Source: Psettodes erumei | Taxonomy: Eukaryota > Chordata > Actinopteri > Pleuronectiformes > Psettodidae | DNA length: 64,000 bases | NCBI GenBank assembly: GCA_016785225.1 | Contig: JAFBJZ010000605.1 | Location: 310,001 to 374,000, forward strand | Reading direction: 5' to 3' | Shown: positions 12,199 through 25,399 of the stretch, piece by piece | Position numbering within the stretch: the stretch's first letter is position 1 | Layout of the letters: every line of letters begins with the position of its first letter | Translations under genes and position numbers: made by a program | Notes under the pieces: model-generated | The model's database searches: none | Seen by the model: the letters and a program-made list of their open reading frames with translations, nothing else | What the model was told of the DNA's origin: nothing

Positions 12199-13465
12199 TA
12201 ATGTGTGTGAGAGAGATAGAGTGTCAGAAAAAGAGAGAGCCCAACTACTGGTAATTCAATTTTCTTTCCATTAGTGGAGGTTAAGAAGGGCCTTTCTTTT
12301 TCTTTCCTATTTTCCAACCTTCTCCCTCCCTCTTTTCTAGTGTTGGGACATTATAGTGGTGTCTTGCATACCGCAAGACACTACTGAAAATCTGACATTA
12401 AAATGTCATTTCAAATTTAAGTAAAATCAATATTTTGTTAGTGGCAAGTAATTGATTAAGGTATGCAAATACAGTTCTTGGAAATCTAGATGACTGCCAT
12501 AGACAGCATGTAATACCTGGATTTCCTCCATCTGTAGTGGTGAGGAAGAATGAAAGAGAATGCTGCACAGTGCAGAGAGTCAGTAACGTGGCCCACATCA
12601 GAGGAAACATGATGCCTTGCTCTTTGGGGGCACAGACTACAAAGGTCTAGAGGTCTAGAATAAGACTAAAAGCCAATTCATGGTTGCCACATGGTGTTGA
12701 GGGTTTGTGTGTGTCTGCGTGACATCATCTGCCAAAGACCCATGTAAACCACTGTACAGACCTCTGTCAGGATGTATGTGCACTGGGAAAGCATGATGTA
12801 TTATATATATATATTCATCCATCCTTGGTCCTGAGCATTCTTTTTGACTTAATGTAATTCACCCAACAACATAACAAACAAAGGAAGCCTTTCGTCTTTC
12901 TGCTCTTTGTGAAGACAGTTATCCAGTATCTAAACAACAAAAACAGTAGTGATTATTAGTATAAGTTGTACCTGTCCTGTATTGCTATTACTGTGTCACT
13001 GTTGTCCTGCAGCAGAACAAGTGTATTGAGCTGAGATAGGGTGAGTTATATTTCATTTCCTTTGTATGTACAGTATTATTCTTAAGAGAAGGAATTTCCT
13101 GTGTTTGTGAATGGGATGAAATCTCGACAGTCAGTGTCTTGTGGAAAACCGGAAAACAGTTGAGTGGATGTTTTTACTGTAGCAGAATAATGCCCGTGCT
13201 TCTCGAATGCCATGTTTAACAAGCGGGGGTGCCGTTCAGCCATCCGTGTACTTTCTTCACATGGTTTTGGCCATGCAGGTGATATAATGTTGTCAGACAG
13301 TGGAGTATTGTAACCTTAAAGCTACTTCAGGGGAAAAGTCAAACTTATATACTGTATGAACACAATACTACTACCTACACAATACATACCATAAGTACTG
13401 CATGTAACAGAGAGAGACACTCACAAAATGAAAAGCAGCAGGCTGGCACTTTGCAGTGTTTCTGC

Positions 13466-13468
<3 letters not shown>

Positions 13469-13510
<42 letters not shown>
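13469..13510 (+). repeat. (TG)21 microsatellite
   Basis: Uninterrupted TG tract, 42 bp. Confidence 0.98.
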
Positions 13511-13512
<2 letters not shown>

Positions 13513-15565
13513 TCTACAGCCTGTAAGGCACACTGTGACCCAGATAGCATAAAGGATTTCACGCATTCGGGATCCCTCTAAATTAAAGACACTCACTTCT
13601 CTTTCTTCTCCCTCTCTCTCTTTTCCTCTTCTCCATCATGGGGGGGTGGGGGGTGGAGGATTGAAATGGTGTCATGGACAGAGGAGAAATCACATCTCCT
13701 CCTCCTCCTTCATCCCCTCTTCTCACTAAATCATCAAAAGGAGTTAAAATGCCAACAGACATAATGAGGTTGTGGAGTCTACCATTCCTCCCACCCCCTC
13801 TTTTCTTCATCTCTACCCCACTCACTCCTCTGTTCTCTCTTTTTCCCACTCTCTTTTTCATGCATTTTCTCTTTCAATAGCAGGTGCTGTGAAAGGCCAA
13901 AGGACTGGTCTGGTGATATTATTACTATATACTATAATTTCTTTTATTTTTAACAAACCCCATGTATGGACCTAGGCTTACACTGAGAACATGCCACTAA
14001 TAAGTGTTGTCTTATTCCTCTGTGTTGAAGAGCTAAAGTGTAAACTACTAAAGAAGTTCGACTCGCATATATTTGAGGGACTTACAAGAGGTGGAAGAAA
14101 ACATGATTGGTTAAAATCAAAGCAGCACAAGCCAATCTCCAAATATGCAGATCCTACTCTACCATATCCCACAATGCTGTTAGTCTCCATGATGTCATCA
14201 GAGACTGTATCCCCCTGTTTTCACACTCATCACAGGACTGTACTCATAATGACTTAACCGAGCCTTATTGGTGGAGTGATTTAAAATCAAGTCGCTGCAT
14301 CGCACTGATGCATTTGGTGATAAACACACACACTGGAGTTTATTTTGACTCAGTCCCACACATATCATCCTGCTACCCCAAACACTCCCCACAGCAAATG
14401 TGTATTAATCCACAGCTGAAAATAGTCCCTCCAAAATGCATAATTAATGCTTGTGTGAGTGATGTCTGCTAGAAAGTTAGAGTAATCAAATGTTCCTTTT
14501 TGAAAGAGTACAACTGAGGGATGTTTACTAAGAAACTACAAGGGTGAGGTTTGGCAGAGCTTAACATTGCTTGTTTGGGTACATGCAGTTTTTGTTTATT
14601 TTACAGAAAATGATAGAAAGAGAGAGAGAGAGCAAGACTATGTGGGGGGAAAGGGAAGAAGAGTAGAATGATTGTAATATGATATTCTTGGTCTGTCCCC
14701 TTTTCAAGAGCCACACCACTCTGCCTGTCCAGCACATGCTCCACTGTATCTCCTTAACCCATGCAAAAGCCCTGACTGTTTGTTTCCATTAGTCTTAAAA
14801 TAGCCACTGTTTCCATTTAGTGGCCCAAAACTAGGGGGAGGGAATGTATACACACCTGATTTATCACTGCAGACTGTAACACTGCGGCAAAGACACAAAG
14901 TGTGTCTGAAACACCATTTTCTCAGAGAGAAAGAGAGGCTTATTAAACAAGTAACCAGTTACTCTGCTGCTTTGTTTAGCGTTCAGTTAAAAGCCCTCAC
15001 AGTCAGCAGGAATGAACACTGCAGCAGAGAAGATGAGCTCAGCAAACAGGAGCTGTCCATTCAGCACCACAACACTGCAGGAAGCGACTCCTACTCTACT
15101 CTATGGCCTCTTGCTTCAATGCGTATTCTACTGGTAAGGGTTACTGGTGGCTTGCAGTATGCTATGACTGAAACCTGAAACCTTTTTCTATTTTGGTGTT
15201 TTTGTGACAACATCAGGCCACATAAATACTTTAGCACAGTATAGATAGTAGGGTCAAGTCAATTTTATATACACTATATAACCCCAAATCAAAGGTTTTC
15301 CTACTGTACTGCATACAACCACCGCTTTCCTTATGACCTCAATCTGTATCACAGTAGGAATTTTACTTCACAGTGAAGCTGCATGTGTTTAATAGGAACC
15401 AATGTGCTTGCAGCTGAGCGTCACAGACAGAGCAGTGAAGTCAGACAAACATTCATTCAACATGTTGGTGGTTTGGAGGACACCATCTGCTGTTGTTCTC
15501 TCACTTGTCACATTGCAGCACTCCCTCTGTTTTTGAGGTTCGATCCTTTTCTCTGCAGCAGGAAA

Positions 15566-15577
15566 ATGGATAATTCG
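15566..15577 (+). CDS. candidate micro first exon (MDNS) ending at a consensus donor
   Basis: ATG GAT AAT TCG is followed at 15578 by GTGAGT. The start context is AAAATGG, close to the Kozak ideal, and the end is phase 0, so MDNS could join GNQD at 58683. A pyrimidine-rich stretch ending CTGCAG lies just upstream (15544-15558), so a short internal exon beginning at 15559 is an alternative reading. A (TG)n tract starts about 12 bp after the donor. Four codons carry little statistical weight. Confidence 0.25.
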
Positions 15578-15589
15578 GTGAGTGAAAGT

Positions 15590-15621
<32 letters not shown>

Positions 15622-16249
15622 CCCACATGTGTTTTTCAGTGTGTTCGTGAAACAGGGAGAGAGAGGGGGAGAAAGAGAGAGAGAGAGATGTGTTTTTCTT
15701 TTAGGTGCTTTTTGTATCTTGCATTTATTTATTTTCTTACAGTTGAAGCAGGGCCACAAGTCAGATTTTTAAAGAAACAGTTCAGCCTCTTGGAAATTTG
15801 TTCTTGAGCATTCTCTTTTCATTCTCTCAGCATGAGCTGTTCTGACAGGTATCAGTCATCTGTGTGTTAAGTACAAAAGGAATCACTGAAACCAGTAGCT
15901 GTGGCAACCTACTTTACTGCGAACATGTTCTTATAATGTTGTAGCATTAATATAAATCGAGATTAAGGATTACACATTCCAAAACAACATGGTCAGCAGG
16001 AGGGTCAATTATATGACCTGCCAACAGAGATGACTTCATAATTTCAAAATGCATACTTGATTTAAAAAGTGATAAGAATTTTTAATTCAAGGCAAGTAAA
16101 ATGTAAACAAGTAAAAATGGAAAGTAAACCACACTTTTCTTTGTCTGTACCACAAAGAGGATTAAATTGCATGACATCAGTTTGGATTCATGTAATCTGT
16201 CAGTACACAAAGGAGAAACGCAAGAAAGAACAAGAGGACCCCATCACAC

Positions 16250-16254
<5 letters not shown>

Positions 16255-16302
<48 letters not shown>
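16255..16302 (+). repeat. (CA)24 microsatellite
   Basis: Uninterrupted CA tract, 48 bp. Confidence 0.98.
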
Positions 16303-16304
<2 letters not shown>

Positions 16305-19002
16305 AAACACACATTCAGACAGACAGGAGCGTGGTCATTTCCACCCACTTTGATTTGATTATTCTTGACATTGTGGTCACATCATGTAAAGCTGCTTCAC
16401 TTTTTGATGGGTTTGTACAGTTGACATCACCGTGACTCAAACAATCGCTGATGCTTTTAGCAACTCCAAAATGTCCGCTTTATGCAGGGTCAACTAAAGG
16501 GCTCTGATGTTAGCATCTTCCTGCTGTGTTTTTGAAGCTTTTCATGTGTTTCTGTGTGTGTGTGTGGGGGGGTTAATGTGGCAGCATATAGCATATAGTG
16601 GTATTTTGGTTAGAGGTCACTTGTGAACTTAGGAGTGAATTTACAGATCATAACATCAGTGGACAATGGGAGATGTCAGTCAGATTACATGTTAATGTAA
16701 TGAAAATGAAGACAAAAAACAAATATTACTGAACAAAAGTGGAAGTTCTTTGTTTCTGTGTAGAGTACATTATCTGATCACATCAGAATTACAGCTTTTG
16801 TGTTGTGTGTGGCAAGATGCCTAATCCATCTCAGCAGCAGGGTGTTGTTGAAATTCTGACCTTCGACCTCCCTGTGAAGAGAGCAAAAAAATCAGTGCAG
16901 CATCATGCCATTTCTTCATATTATTTAAAGGAATTCAGAGCTCCAGGGCATGTTTTCAATTGGATTCCAGTGTTGTACAGTTGATCAATGTACTGACAGA
17001 GTTTTACTCGTGGCTCTTTACACACACAAACCCTACAGCAGGGTGCGCCAACACAGGGTTTGTCTGTGTGTGTGTGTGTGTGTGTTTTTGTCAGATGACA
17101 CTTGATTCTTGACATTCACTGATGGAAGAGCACTTAAAGCAATAATTGGAAATGTTCTCTAAGACAGAGCGCAGCAGTGTTAATGTGATTTGAGGGTATA
17201 GTGTAATGCACATGTTGGTGGGGGTGTGTGTGTTTGTGCAGATCCATATGAGAGAGATACAGTGATATCTACAAAGCCGATACACACACATGTATGCGCA
17301 CTGGGGGAAATCACAGAGACGGATGACCCTCATGGGCGTATTGACATCTCTCACGGTTGAACAAATGGCGCAGTTGAGTTGCGTTCACTGACATCGATCG
17401 GAAAACTGTTTAACATTCCATCCATGGCCTCACCTTGGTTAGCCATAGAGTGCAGGGATATGATTCTCTCTCTCTCCTACACACACACACAGACACACTA
17501 GGGCTTATTACATTTTAACAGTTAAACAATAGTCTCCTGCTGCTACTAGTGCTACTGATGTTTTTGTTGACAATCTTTTCCCAGTGTTGATGACAATGGC
17601 AATCATGGTCGTGATAATATTAAGATGTTAATGTTCGCTCAATGATGATGTTTATGTTAAGATGATAATGATTATGCTGATCTCTCTTTAGGTGTTTCTG
17701 ATGACTGTGACGGCACTGATGATTAGGAAGTCTATGAGACAGAGTACACTGATCCTCCTGCAGGAGAGGAGAGGAAGATTGTGGCGATGAAGTTCTGTGT
17801 GTACATTAAAAGTCTGCTATATCTTATTCCTCTGTGCCACAGCTCCCTTTTTGTCCAGAATCCAATAAAACATAGTCATTGAGTGAGCCACACCATTGTG
17901 AAATAAAAGAGTGTATTCATCTTTTGTTCAAAATAGTGCACAGCGAATGCATCTGATTCTCCTTGTCACCATTTCCAAACACAGTAGTATATCTTACGAT
18001 CAAGTGTGTGAGCATTTACAATAGACATTTCTGTAGATGGTGGCAGTGGATGGATGACACAGAGGAGTTTTGAAGTCAGCACTCTGCTCTGCTCTCTCTC
18101 ACTGATTAGTCACTGATGTTTCTGGAGGGCTCCACAGCAATTTCAGTGCATCCCAGTGTCATTCCTTCATGTGTGTCTTCCTGACCCACAGCAGATGTTG
18201 AACGGTCTTTCAGCGTCCTTCAGTCACAGGCCAGTCAGAGCTAGCCTAGCCTTGGCCGTGAGGAGACATTCCCGGCTGCTTTTCAGCCTGTTAGCATTGT
18301 CATTGTGAGCATTGTGATGTAAGGATTTAGGTCAAAGAACCACTTGTTATTTTATGTCAAAATAATCCTCTGATATACTGCATGCAAATAGTTCTTTGTA
18401 TTTATTGATATTATATATATTCCTCATAATATCAGTATGTAGGGTTTATTTCTGTGTGTCCTGTCCAGTGTCTCTCCAGATGACAGGAATGAGAAGGTGG
18501 AACACATATGTCAACATGTGCTGTTACTGGCACGCCTCCACTTTACCACAATTAAGTGAGAGCTCATCATTTTTGAAAAAACAAAAAAGCAGGCTAACCA
18601 AATGCAGGTTCAAATCTGCACCTGCAGCTGGACGTTTGAGTTGAAATACACCATGACGTATTAGCCAATAACTTTAAGGGTACATATGCATTGTAGCCCC
18701 ATCCATGCGATCCTCTCTCCCTCACACACACCGAGACAAACACACCAGTAGGCAATTATCAATATCTTCTAAATCTGCTGACCTGACAAAATTCTAATTT
18801 GACATCGTTGTGTCTTTGAATAATGGCCCTGATGCTTTAGTACATCCTCTCACCACTTTCTAGATTCTGCTTCATTCCCTTCTTTACCCATTTCCTTTGT
18901 TTATTCTCATTTTTACACTTCCTCATTCATTTTCTTTTGTCATATTCCATTTCTTTTCCTTTTTTCCTTTTCTTTCCTTGCCAATACCCCCCCCCTCCCC
19001 AG

Positions 19003-19138
19003 CACATACACACACACACACACCACCACCACCACCACCACTACCACCATTCGATGTAAGGTTCAGGAAGTCTGTGTCTACTTTCTTCTACTTTCCCATT
19101 GATCCTAACACACTTCTTTACCTATTCCTATGGTGGAT

Positions 19139-19169
<31 letters not shown>
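19003..19169 (+). repeat. CA, CAC and AC simple repeats
   Basis: AC tract at 19010-19023, CAC/ACC triplets to about 19045, then a second AC tract 19141-19169. The region just before (18890-18995) is a long pyrimidine-rich stretch. Confidence 0.9.
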
Positions 19170-19173
<4 letters not shown>

Positions 19174-20457
19174 ATGTACGTCATACTTTGACACACAAAA
19201 GCTTTCCTTTTATTTTTCTTTCATTTACCTGGATCTGTGTGGTTTTCAAGTCAATTCGATTTTAGCATTTCTTTTAAGGAATTTCCTTAACTGACATTGA
19301 AGTCTACACATCTCAAGTATCTTAGTTATCGTCATCATCATCATTATAAGAAGCTCTTGTGGAGTTCTATAACTATTGAAATAAATACAGTCTAAAAAAA
19401 AGTATTGGTTCTATCAAGGTGTTTAGTTTTCAGTTCTTAAGTTAATTTCTTAATTTATTTGTATCTCTTTATCATCTCATCATCTCTTTCACTATTATGT
19501 TTCATGGAGAAATATTTCTCTTTCTTGTCCTGTAATTATCTGAATTTGTTTGTTGATCAATGTTTTACATTAGAATCATATTATGCAAAATATGATATGC
19601 ATTGTTACAGATAAGAGGTTAAATTGGCTCCAACTCCCCTGTGCAGTATTTTATTTATATGTGCATGCAAAATACATTTTGCTGCTCCTTTGTAGCTTTT
19701 AGAAAAAAGAAAATAATGGTATCTGTAAAAGAGCGCTTTACAATGATGCATTTTCTAATGTTTCACATGTTTTATGATGTTCAGTAAGATTCTAATATTT
19801 AGTTTCCCCTCAGTAATTGTGACCTATTTCTACTTTATACACATATAAAAATTCAATAAATTAATGTGTAACTTCAGCATCTTCTGATGTGCATAACCTA
19901 TTATTTTTTTGTTTGTTTGCTGTCTTACAAAAGTCATTAAAGAGACTGTAAACCTACTGAAAATTAATACATGAGCAGCTCAGCTCAACTTATTACTCCA
20001 CTCTGATCTAAACACTGGACTGGGCTGGAGTGTGGCTCCTGGGTTTCTCTCACAGTAAATTTATTTTACTAAATATGACATCATCTCTGAAATGTACCCT
20101 GAAAATAAAGCTCAAGTTACCCTGTGCAGACTGGCAATGGTAGAATTAAGCCTCAGTTTATTGAACACCAGTGAAAAATAAGGCTTACAGGGGAAAATGG
20201 AAAAAGTCTGGATTAAGGGTTCTGTAGTGCAGAATATTACCACAACTAATGTGTTAGTGGAGAAACTGTAAATGGTAGACCCTGTTACACTGGGCTGGAA
20301 AGCTTCATGCCTGAATGGAAACACTCCCAGAGCGAAAATGTTGCTAATGAATGCTGAGACTTGAGTGATTGAGTTCACAAATGCTTTTTGTTTTTTGAAA
20401 ATGTACTGTACTTGAAGGCCAAAGATTTTGTGATCAAGATGGAAGTTATGGGCGGTG

Positions 20458-20492
20458 GTGTGTGTGTGTGTGTGTGTGTGGGGGGGGGGGGG
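20458..20492 (+). repeat. (GT)n followed by a G12 run
   Basis: GT tract 20458-20480 directly followed by a run of about twelve G. Confidence 0.9.
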
Positions 20493-21039
20493 TAGCCACA
20501 TTTACAGTAATTGCGATTACTGTTAATGACTGATCAGACGAAGTTGGACTCAGGCTTTTCTAGACTATGGGCCAACTGGGAGTGCATGGTGCTAAAGGAT
20601 ACTAATCTTCTCTCCTCTTACGCAGTTACTGTCATTGTCAACATCTCATTATGATTATTGTAGACATTTTTGATATTTAGGAGGGAAAAAATGGGAGAAA
20701 AGGGAAGCACAGCAAGCAACCTGTGGAGGCAGAATTTGCTATTTTCTAATCTGTCTTATTAAATGTGCTGTTTCACATTTATTTTGAAATTGATTTCCCT
20801 TACTTGTGCAGATTGTTGTTCAACTGTCCATTTTGGTTTGTGTGTGACAGGACTTTGGTGGTTTACTAGTAACTGTAGTTGTCACTAACAGTTTGTCCAG
20901 TATTTTGTATCTGTATTCACTGAACATGTGCTCCTTGATGATCATAAAGTTTTTTGAATGTATGTATGGATTGTTTAGTCTGTGATGAGGGTAGAGATCC
21001 AGAAAGGCAAGTGGCACCAGAAGATTTAACCTCAGGCGT

Positions 21040-21560
21040 GCATCTGGAGGTCAAGTTGCAGGTCACAGTTTGTCAGCAGGGACTGTTGACTCCAGATCAG
21101 GAGCTGGTGTCTGCCTGGCTACTTAACAGAAACCAAGAACTGGTGTCACTCAAGCTGCAGACTAGAGATCAGGAGCTGCTTTTATGTAAGATGAATAAGG
21201 AACAGAATTAGAAACAGACATGAACTAAAGCCAAATTGGCTGAGTCGGCGGCTGAATGCTAGCATGGTGGAGGGCAGCGGGTCACTATGTGGGTGCTGTT
21301 GGCTGAAGTCTGTCTTCAGGGCTTTCTGCTGGAAAGCCGTACTGGCAGAAATGCTTCCAAAGCAAGAGCACAACAAGACCTTAGTGTTTGTACCACACAG
21401 GTATACTGATCTGGCAATGAGTGACTGGAGACCCGGGATTTAAATACAGCAGACTAATGAGATGATGAAGAACACGTGAGCAGGCTGATGCAGTAAAGAG
21501 GGGGAGTAGAGGGATCGCACAGACAAACAGGAGAAACACAAGGAAAATGGGGGTGGGGGG
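21040..21560 (+). repeat. probable dispersed repeat containing a 36-bp triplication
   Basis: GGCAATGAGTGACTGGAGAC and CCCGGGATTTAAATACAGCA (21412-21450) resemble wording from a long teleost repeat. Upstream, a 36-bp unit with CAGGAGCTGGTGTC at its core recurs starting at 21098, 21134 and 21170. An 85-codon open frame covers the triplication. The frame's origin is unknown. Confidence 0.35.
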
Positions 21561-21859
21561 TGGGGTGGGGGTGGTACCTGGAGCCTCTAACTGTGTGTGT
21601 GTGTGTGTGTGTGTATTCAGAAGCAACTGAGGTGCAGACAGATGGAGAGCGGAGCCGAGCCACTCCAGCTCTTTCATCCCTCATCAAATTATTAATTCAA
21701 CCTCACCCTGTCTACACACACACACACACACATACACACGCAGTGCTCCAGATTAATATTAATTTGGATTGTGCTGGATCTACACATTCTCCTTCCCCAC
21801 TAACTTGCTACATGGCTGGGCCTGATTAAAGCCAATCATTTACATAATTAACATATGGT

Positions 21860-23755
21860 TCTAGGCCTTCCTTTAATGTGCTGATCATCCTGCCTCTCTC
21901 TCTCTCTCACACACACACATGCATGAGAGGAAAAGAGAAACAGAGATGTATCCAGCCAGAACAGTGTTGCTCTGAGTTGAACTTATCACTGTACCTACCA
22001 TTAGTTATTTCTCCTTATGACTGAAACTGTTGTCGGTATATTTACCTGCTGCTCTTAAGTATGTTTGTGAAAAAATATTTCCCTCTAAAAGCTTGAGAAT
22101 GTGTTTGCAGTTGCACTTCAGGGGATGCCTGAATGAGTGTGCTAACTTGGGAGGTGAGTCAGTGTTGTGTAACGTAGCCATTCAGCTGCAGGTCCTAGAG
22201 GTCTTGACCCTGGTCACTTTCTCCACAGGCGGCTTTTTATATGGTCATGTTTGTGAATGAACAGAGATGTACCTGGATGCTGAAAGGCTGGAAGAGATGA
22301 CATCAACATGATGAGCGAGGCATATCAGACACGACATAATAAAGACAGTGTTTGCACTGGTCTGCGTGGTGTATGTAAATGTAGGATAATTAAGTAATTA
22401 GTACTCTCAGGCAAAGTCAGTGTACAAAAATGTGAGGGGAAACAAATTCGATCTCACATCTGCTGCAGTGCAGCATCAGTTAATGTTATTTCACAGATAA
22501 AAATGTTGTCCACTGTTAAATTCAGTGTCAAAAGTTTTAATTATTTTGTTGATGATGTAGACGGAGGCAGATATGAACTGAATCAATGAACCCTCAGCTT
22601 CCATTACAATCAACACGCCAGAGTCTAATAATGGAGCCTCCTATGAATGCCACTGTTTCGACTTTTATCCAGAGATTTGTTTTTACATTAGCTATTTAAC
22701 TGTGTGGTAGCTATTCAGATTACAATAAAAATATTAAAATGATAATTAAATATCTCAAAATTTGTATGATAATAATGATTGGGATTCATGTAATAATTTC
22801 CATATGTACGATCGCAGAGACCATAGCCAATAGTATTTTCACATAATCAAATAAAGTGTCATGAAGTGTTAATAAGGGAAAAAATATTGGTATGAAATAA
22901 AAATGTACTTCTTGAAATTACAGTTCTTACGTCTATCATGTTGATTATGAAACAAGAATGATGGAACATTTTGCGACTTGCAAATGATTGTTTCATTTCT
23001 GTATTTGACACAATTTATTCTTATTCATCTCTATTCATTTCATACATACTGATTTATTTATGAAGAAATTAATATCCAGCACTGTGGTTCTCCATTAAAA
23101 CTTGCTGCTCTGACTGAAGAGCACAGAGTTATATTCATATGTATAACTCTATACCAAATGAAATTATGAAATGAAATGAATGTGTTCTTGTGTTGGATCA
23201 ACAACAAGTGTCAGTGTCAAAGCAGCAGAGACCAAGGTCTTTCTGACTTTTAGTCCTTCATCTGGGTTTTTTTCTAGAATGACTGGATCTCCTATGATGG
23301 AACTCAAGGGCATCTTCTTCTAAGAAACATTCGGCCCGTACTTGCATCTTTAAAGATCTTTACCAACAGTTTGCTGCAGACTTTCTATATGGGAAAACCC
23401 TGATGACACCATCAAGGTTATTTTCTTTGTGCCAGACAAACCTCCTGCAGAGCCACAGAAGACATTTTGTAACTTCAGTTTACAGGCACAGTTGGGAATG
23501 ATGAGGCAACTCAGGTGATAAAGAACCAACTGCCAGCCTGCAGATACACTACAGTCATGACTACATCAGAATGAAAGAAAAACACGCTGGCAAACTGATG
23601 TCAGTTATTTAGAAACCGAGATGCATCACTCCCATGAGGAGTAATTTCACAGATTATCAGCAGTGTAATTGCAATCATCCTCACATTACAAGATCAGAAG
23701 GTAACAATAATCGCTACAACTACACACTGTTATCATTTATTAGCTCCACCAACTT
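21860..23755. other. intronic block, nothing firm
   Basis: Includes a perfect inverted repeat AGAGTTATA...TATAACTCT (23125-23150). A 76-codon frame at 22030-22260 is unrecognised. Confidence 0.5.
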
Positions 23756-23759
23756 TTCT

Positions 23760-25060
23760 CTCCTACTGTGTCTGTTTTTTTCTAAGTAGTGGATGAACAA
23801 GGGCATGTTTAAAGCAGTCAGGAATAGAGCCAGAGGTCACAAAAGGTGTTAAAAATCTTGAAAATAACAGGAGGCATGGTGGGAAACACCTCCTTAAGTA
23901 GGGATGGCATCCAGACTACAGGTAGAGGAGTTCATATGGGAGACTATATTCTCTAATAGTGAAAGTGGGATGGACGAAAATTGGGTAAAAGAGGCAGACA
24001 ACAGGGGAGATAGAAGGAGCACAGGGATCTGATATTCACTACATTATTTACAAAATGAGCAAGAAATCTTTCAGGGTGTATGAGAAGTGGTCCAGGATTA
24101 GAAGAAGAGGGACAGGTGATTACCAACTTAAATTCTTTTTTAAAAATGCTTGGATTTTGATTATTGTTAGAAACCACAGAAGAGAAGTAGGCCAAACTTG
24201 CATCCTCAACAGCAGACTGATAATTTAGCATTTTGTTTTTGAGGACTACATTTACTGATTCTGACATGTTTGTCTTCCATTTTAAGTAATCTAATTTCCT
24301 TCATTGTCTTCTGAGTGATCTGATATGATCATTTAGCCAAGAGAGGCTATCTGATTTTTGTTATTTTATTTTAAATGGGGCAATTTGATCAAGGATGGAT
24401 AAACACTGACCATTAAATGAACAGTCAGTAAGGATTGAGATGGGTTGAAGGAAAATGAAAAGATGATAACTTAAAGGTATTACAAAATTCTATTTCAGAA
24501 CCAGAGTCAAGGGTGCGCAAGTATATTGTAGGGCAGGAGCCAGGAATAGATAATTGTACGGGTAATTTGACAGCTTCATGGTCTGTTGCAGGTAATTCTA
24601 CTAGGTTCAGACATTCTAGGGAGATGCCAGAGAAGAGTACCAGGTTTAAAGTATGGCATTTAGAATGCACGGCACCAGTATCAGCTTGCTGGAGGTTAAA
24701 AAAAGTCTAAAATATCTTAAAGGTTAGTCATGAGGGAAAAGGAGGGGCAACATACATGAATACTGAAATCAGCAATCGGCTGAAGAGGGCAAGAAATGAA
24801 AACTGACTTTCCACAACATGCTAAGAAATTGATCAAGTTTTGAAGCTTTGAAGTCCTGTTTGGTTGCTGTGTCATTGGACCCAATGTGAATGACTATTTT
24901 TTTGATGGCGGACAGGAGTGATTGAAGCAGTGTCAGGAACTTTTTCCAGCAAGACCGGGACTGAGGCTCTAGAAAAGCAGTGTGCAGTGGTGTTGAGGTA
25001 GCACAGAGTCCTCAGCCATAGCTGGAATATGAGCTTCGACAGTAAGAGCTGTAGTCACGT
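23760..25060 (-). mobile_element. degenerate L2-like LINE fragment with internal deletion
   Basis: On the - strand, 24700-25060 contains IVIHIGSNDT, resembling the esterase-like (SGNH) ORF1 domain of CR1/L2-clade elements. 23760-24420 contains CLSILDQIAPFK, DSLSWLNDHIRSLRRQ and, further along, SGSIPDCFKHALVHPLL, matching the region leading into the L2 reverse transcriptase. The endonuclease between them is mostly missing, and stops and frameshifts are frequent. Recognition is by remembered phrasing of fish L2 elements. Ends are approximate. Confidence 0.65.
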
Positions 25061-25283
25061 CTAACATCTTGAGTTGCAAAATGCCAGTGGGCCAATCCCA
25101 TATATCTGTGCTAAAGAAGTGTAATATGTTTGTTTGAATTTGGATAAGCTGTTATCATAGATATGGTCTCTTGTATCCACCAACACCTGGAAGTAATTTG
25201 CTGCCTGGCCATTTAGGCGTTTATACACCTTTCGCTTATAAATGTTCAACCCCCTCTTTAGACACTCACTGTACTTCAGCTTC

Positions 25284-25390
25284 AAGGAAGATCCTGGTCT
25301 TGTTTAAAACACAAAAAGACAGTGACAGTGACTTCAGATACAATGTGTTTTTATATTTGAACAAAACCATGGTCTTTCACTGACACTGAA
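25284..25390 (+). repeat. dispersed repeat, family with ACTTCAGATACAATGTG, copy 1
   Basis: GATCCTGGTCTTGTTTAAAA then GTGACTTCAGATACAATGTG, TTTTTATATTTGAACAAAAC. Recurs diverged at 10500-10625 and 53440-53530, so it is an interspersed family within this window. Confidence 0.45.
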
Positions 25391-25399
25391 ACAAAGCTG

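Larger units (their letters stand above)
13520..20440. other. intronic block, mostly unannotated
   Basis: Holds the MDNS candidate, the 16.25-kb CA tract and a run of T-rich and AT-rich sequence. At 18191-18220 one frame reads ADVERSFSVL, like the C-terminal hAT dimerisation region, but it is too short and too isolated to call. Confidence 0.5.

Noticed and set aside
18191..18230. ADVERSFSVL, resembling the hAT transposase C-terminal dimerisation motif
   Set aside because: Only ten residues match, a stop lies just upstream, and no other transposase segment is nearby.
20954..21211. 85-codon frame with repeated QELVS words as a real gene
   Set aside because: The repetition explains the open frame; no promoter, splice sites or homology are visible. 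Reported only as a repeat finding.
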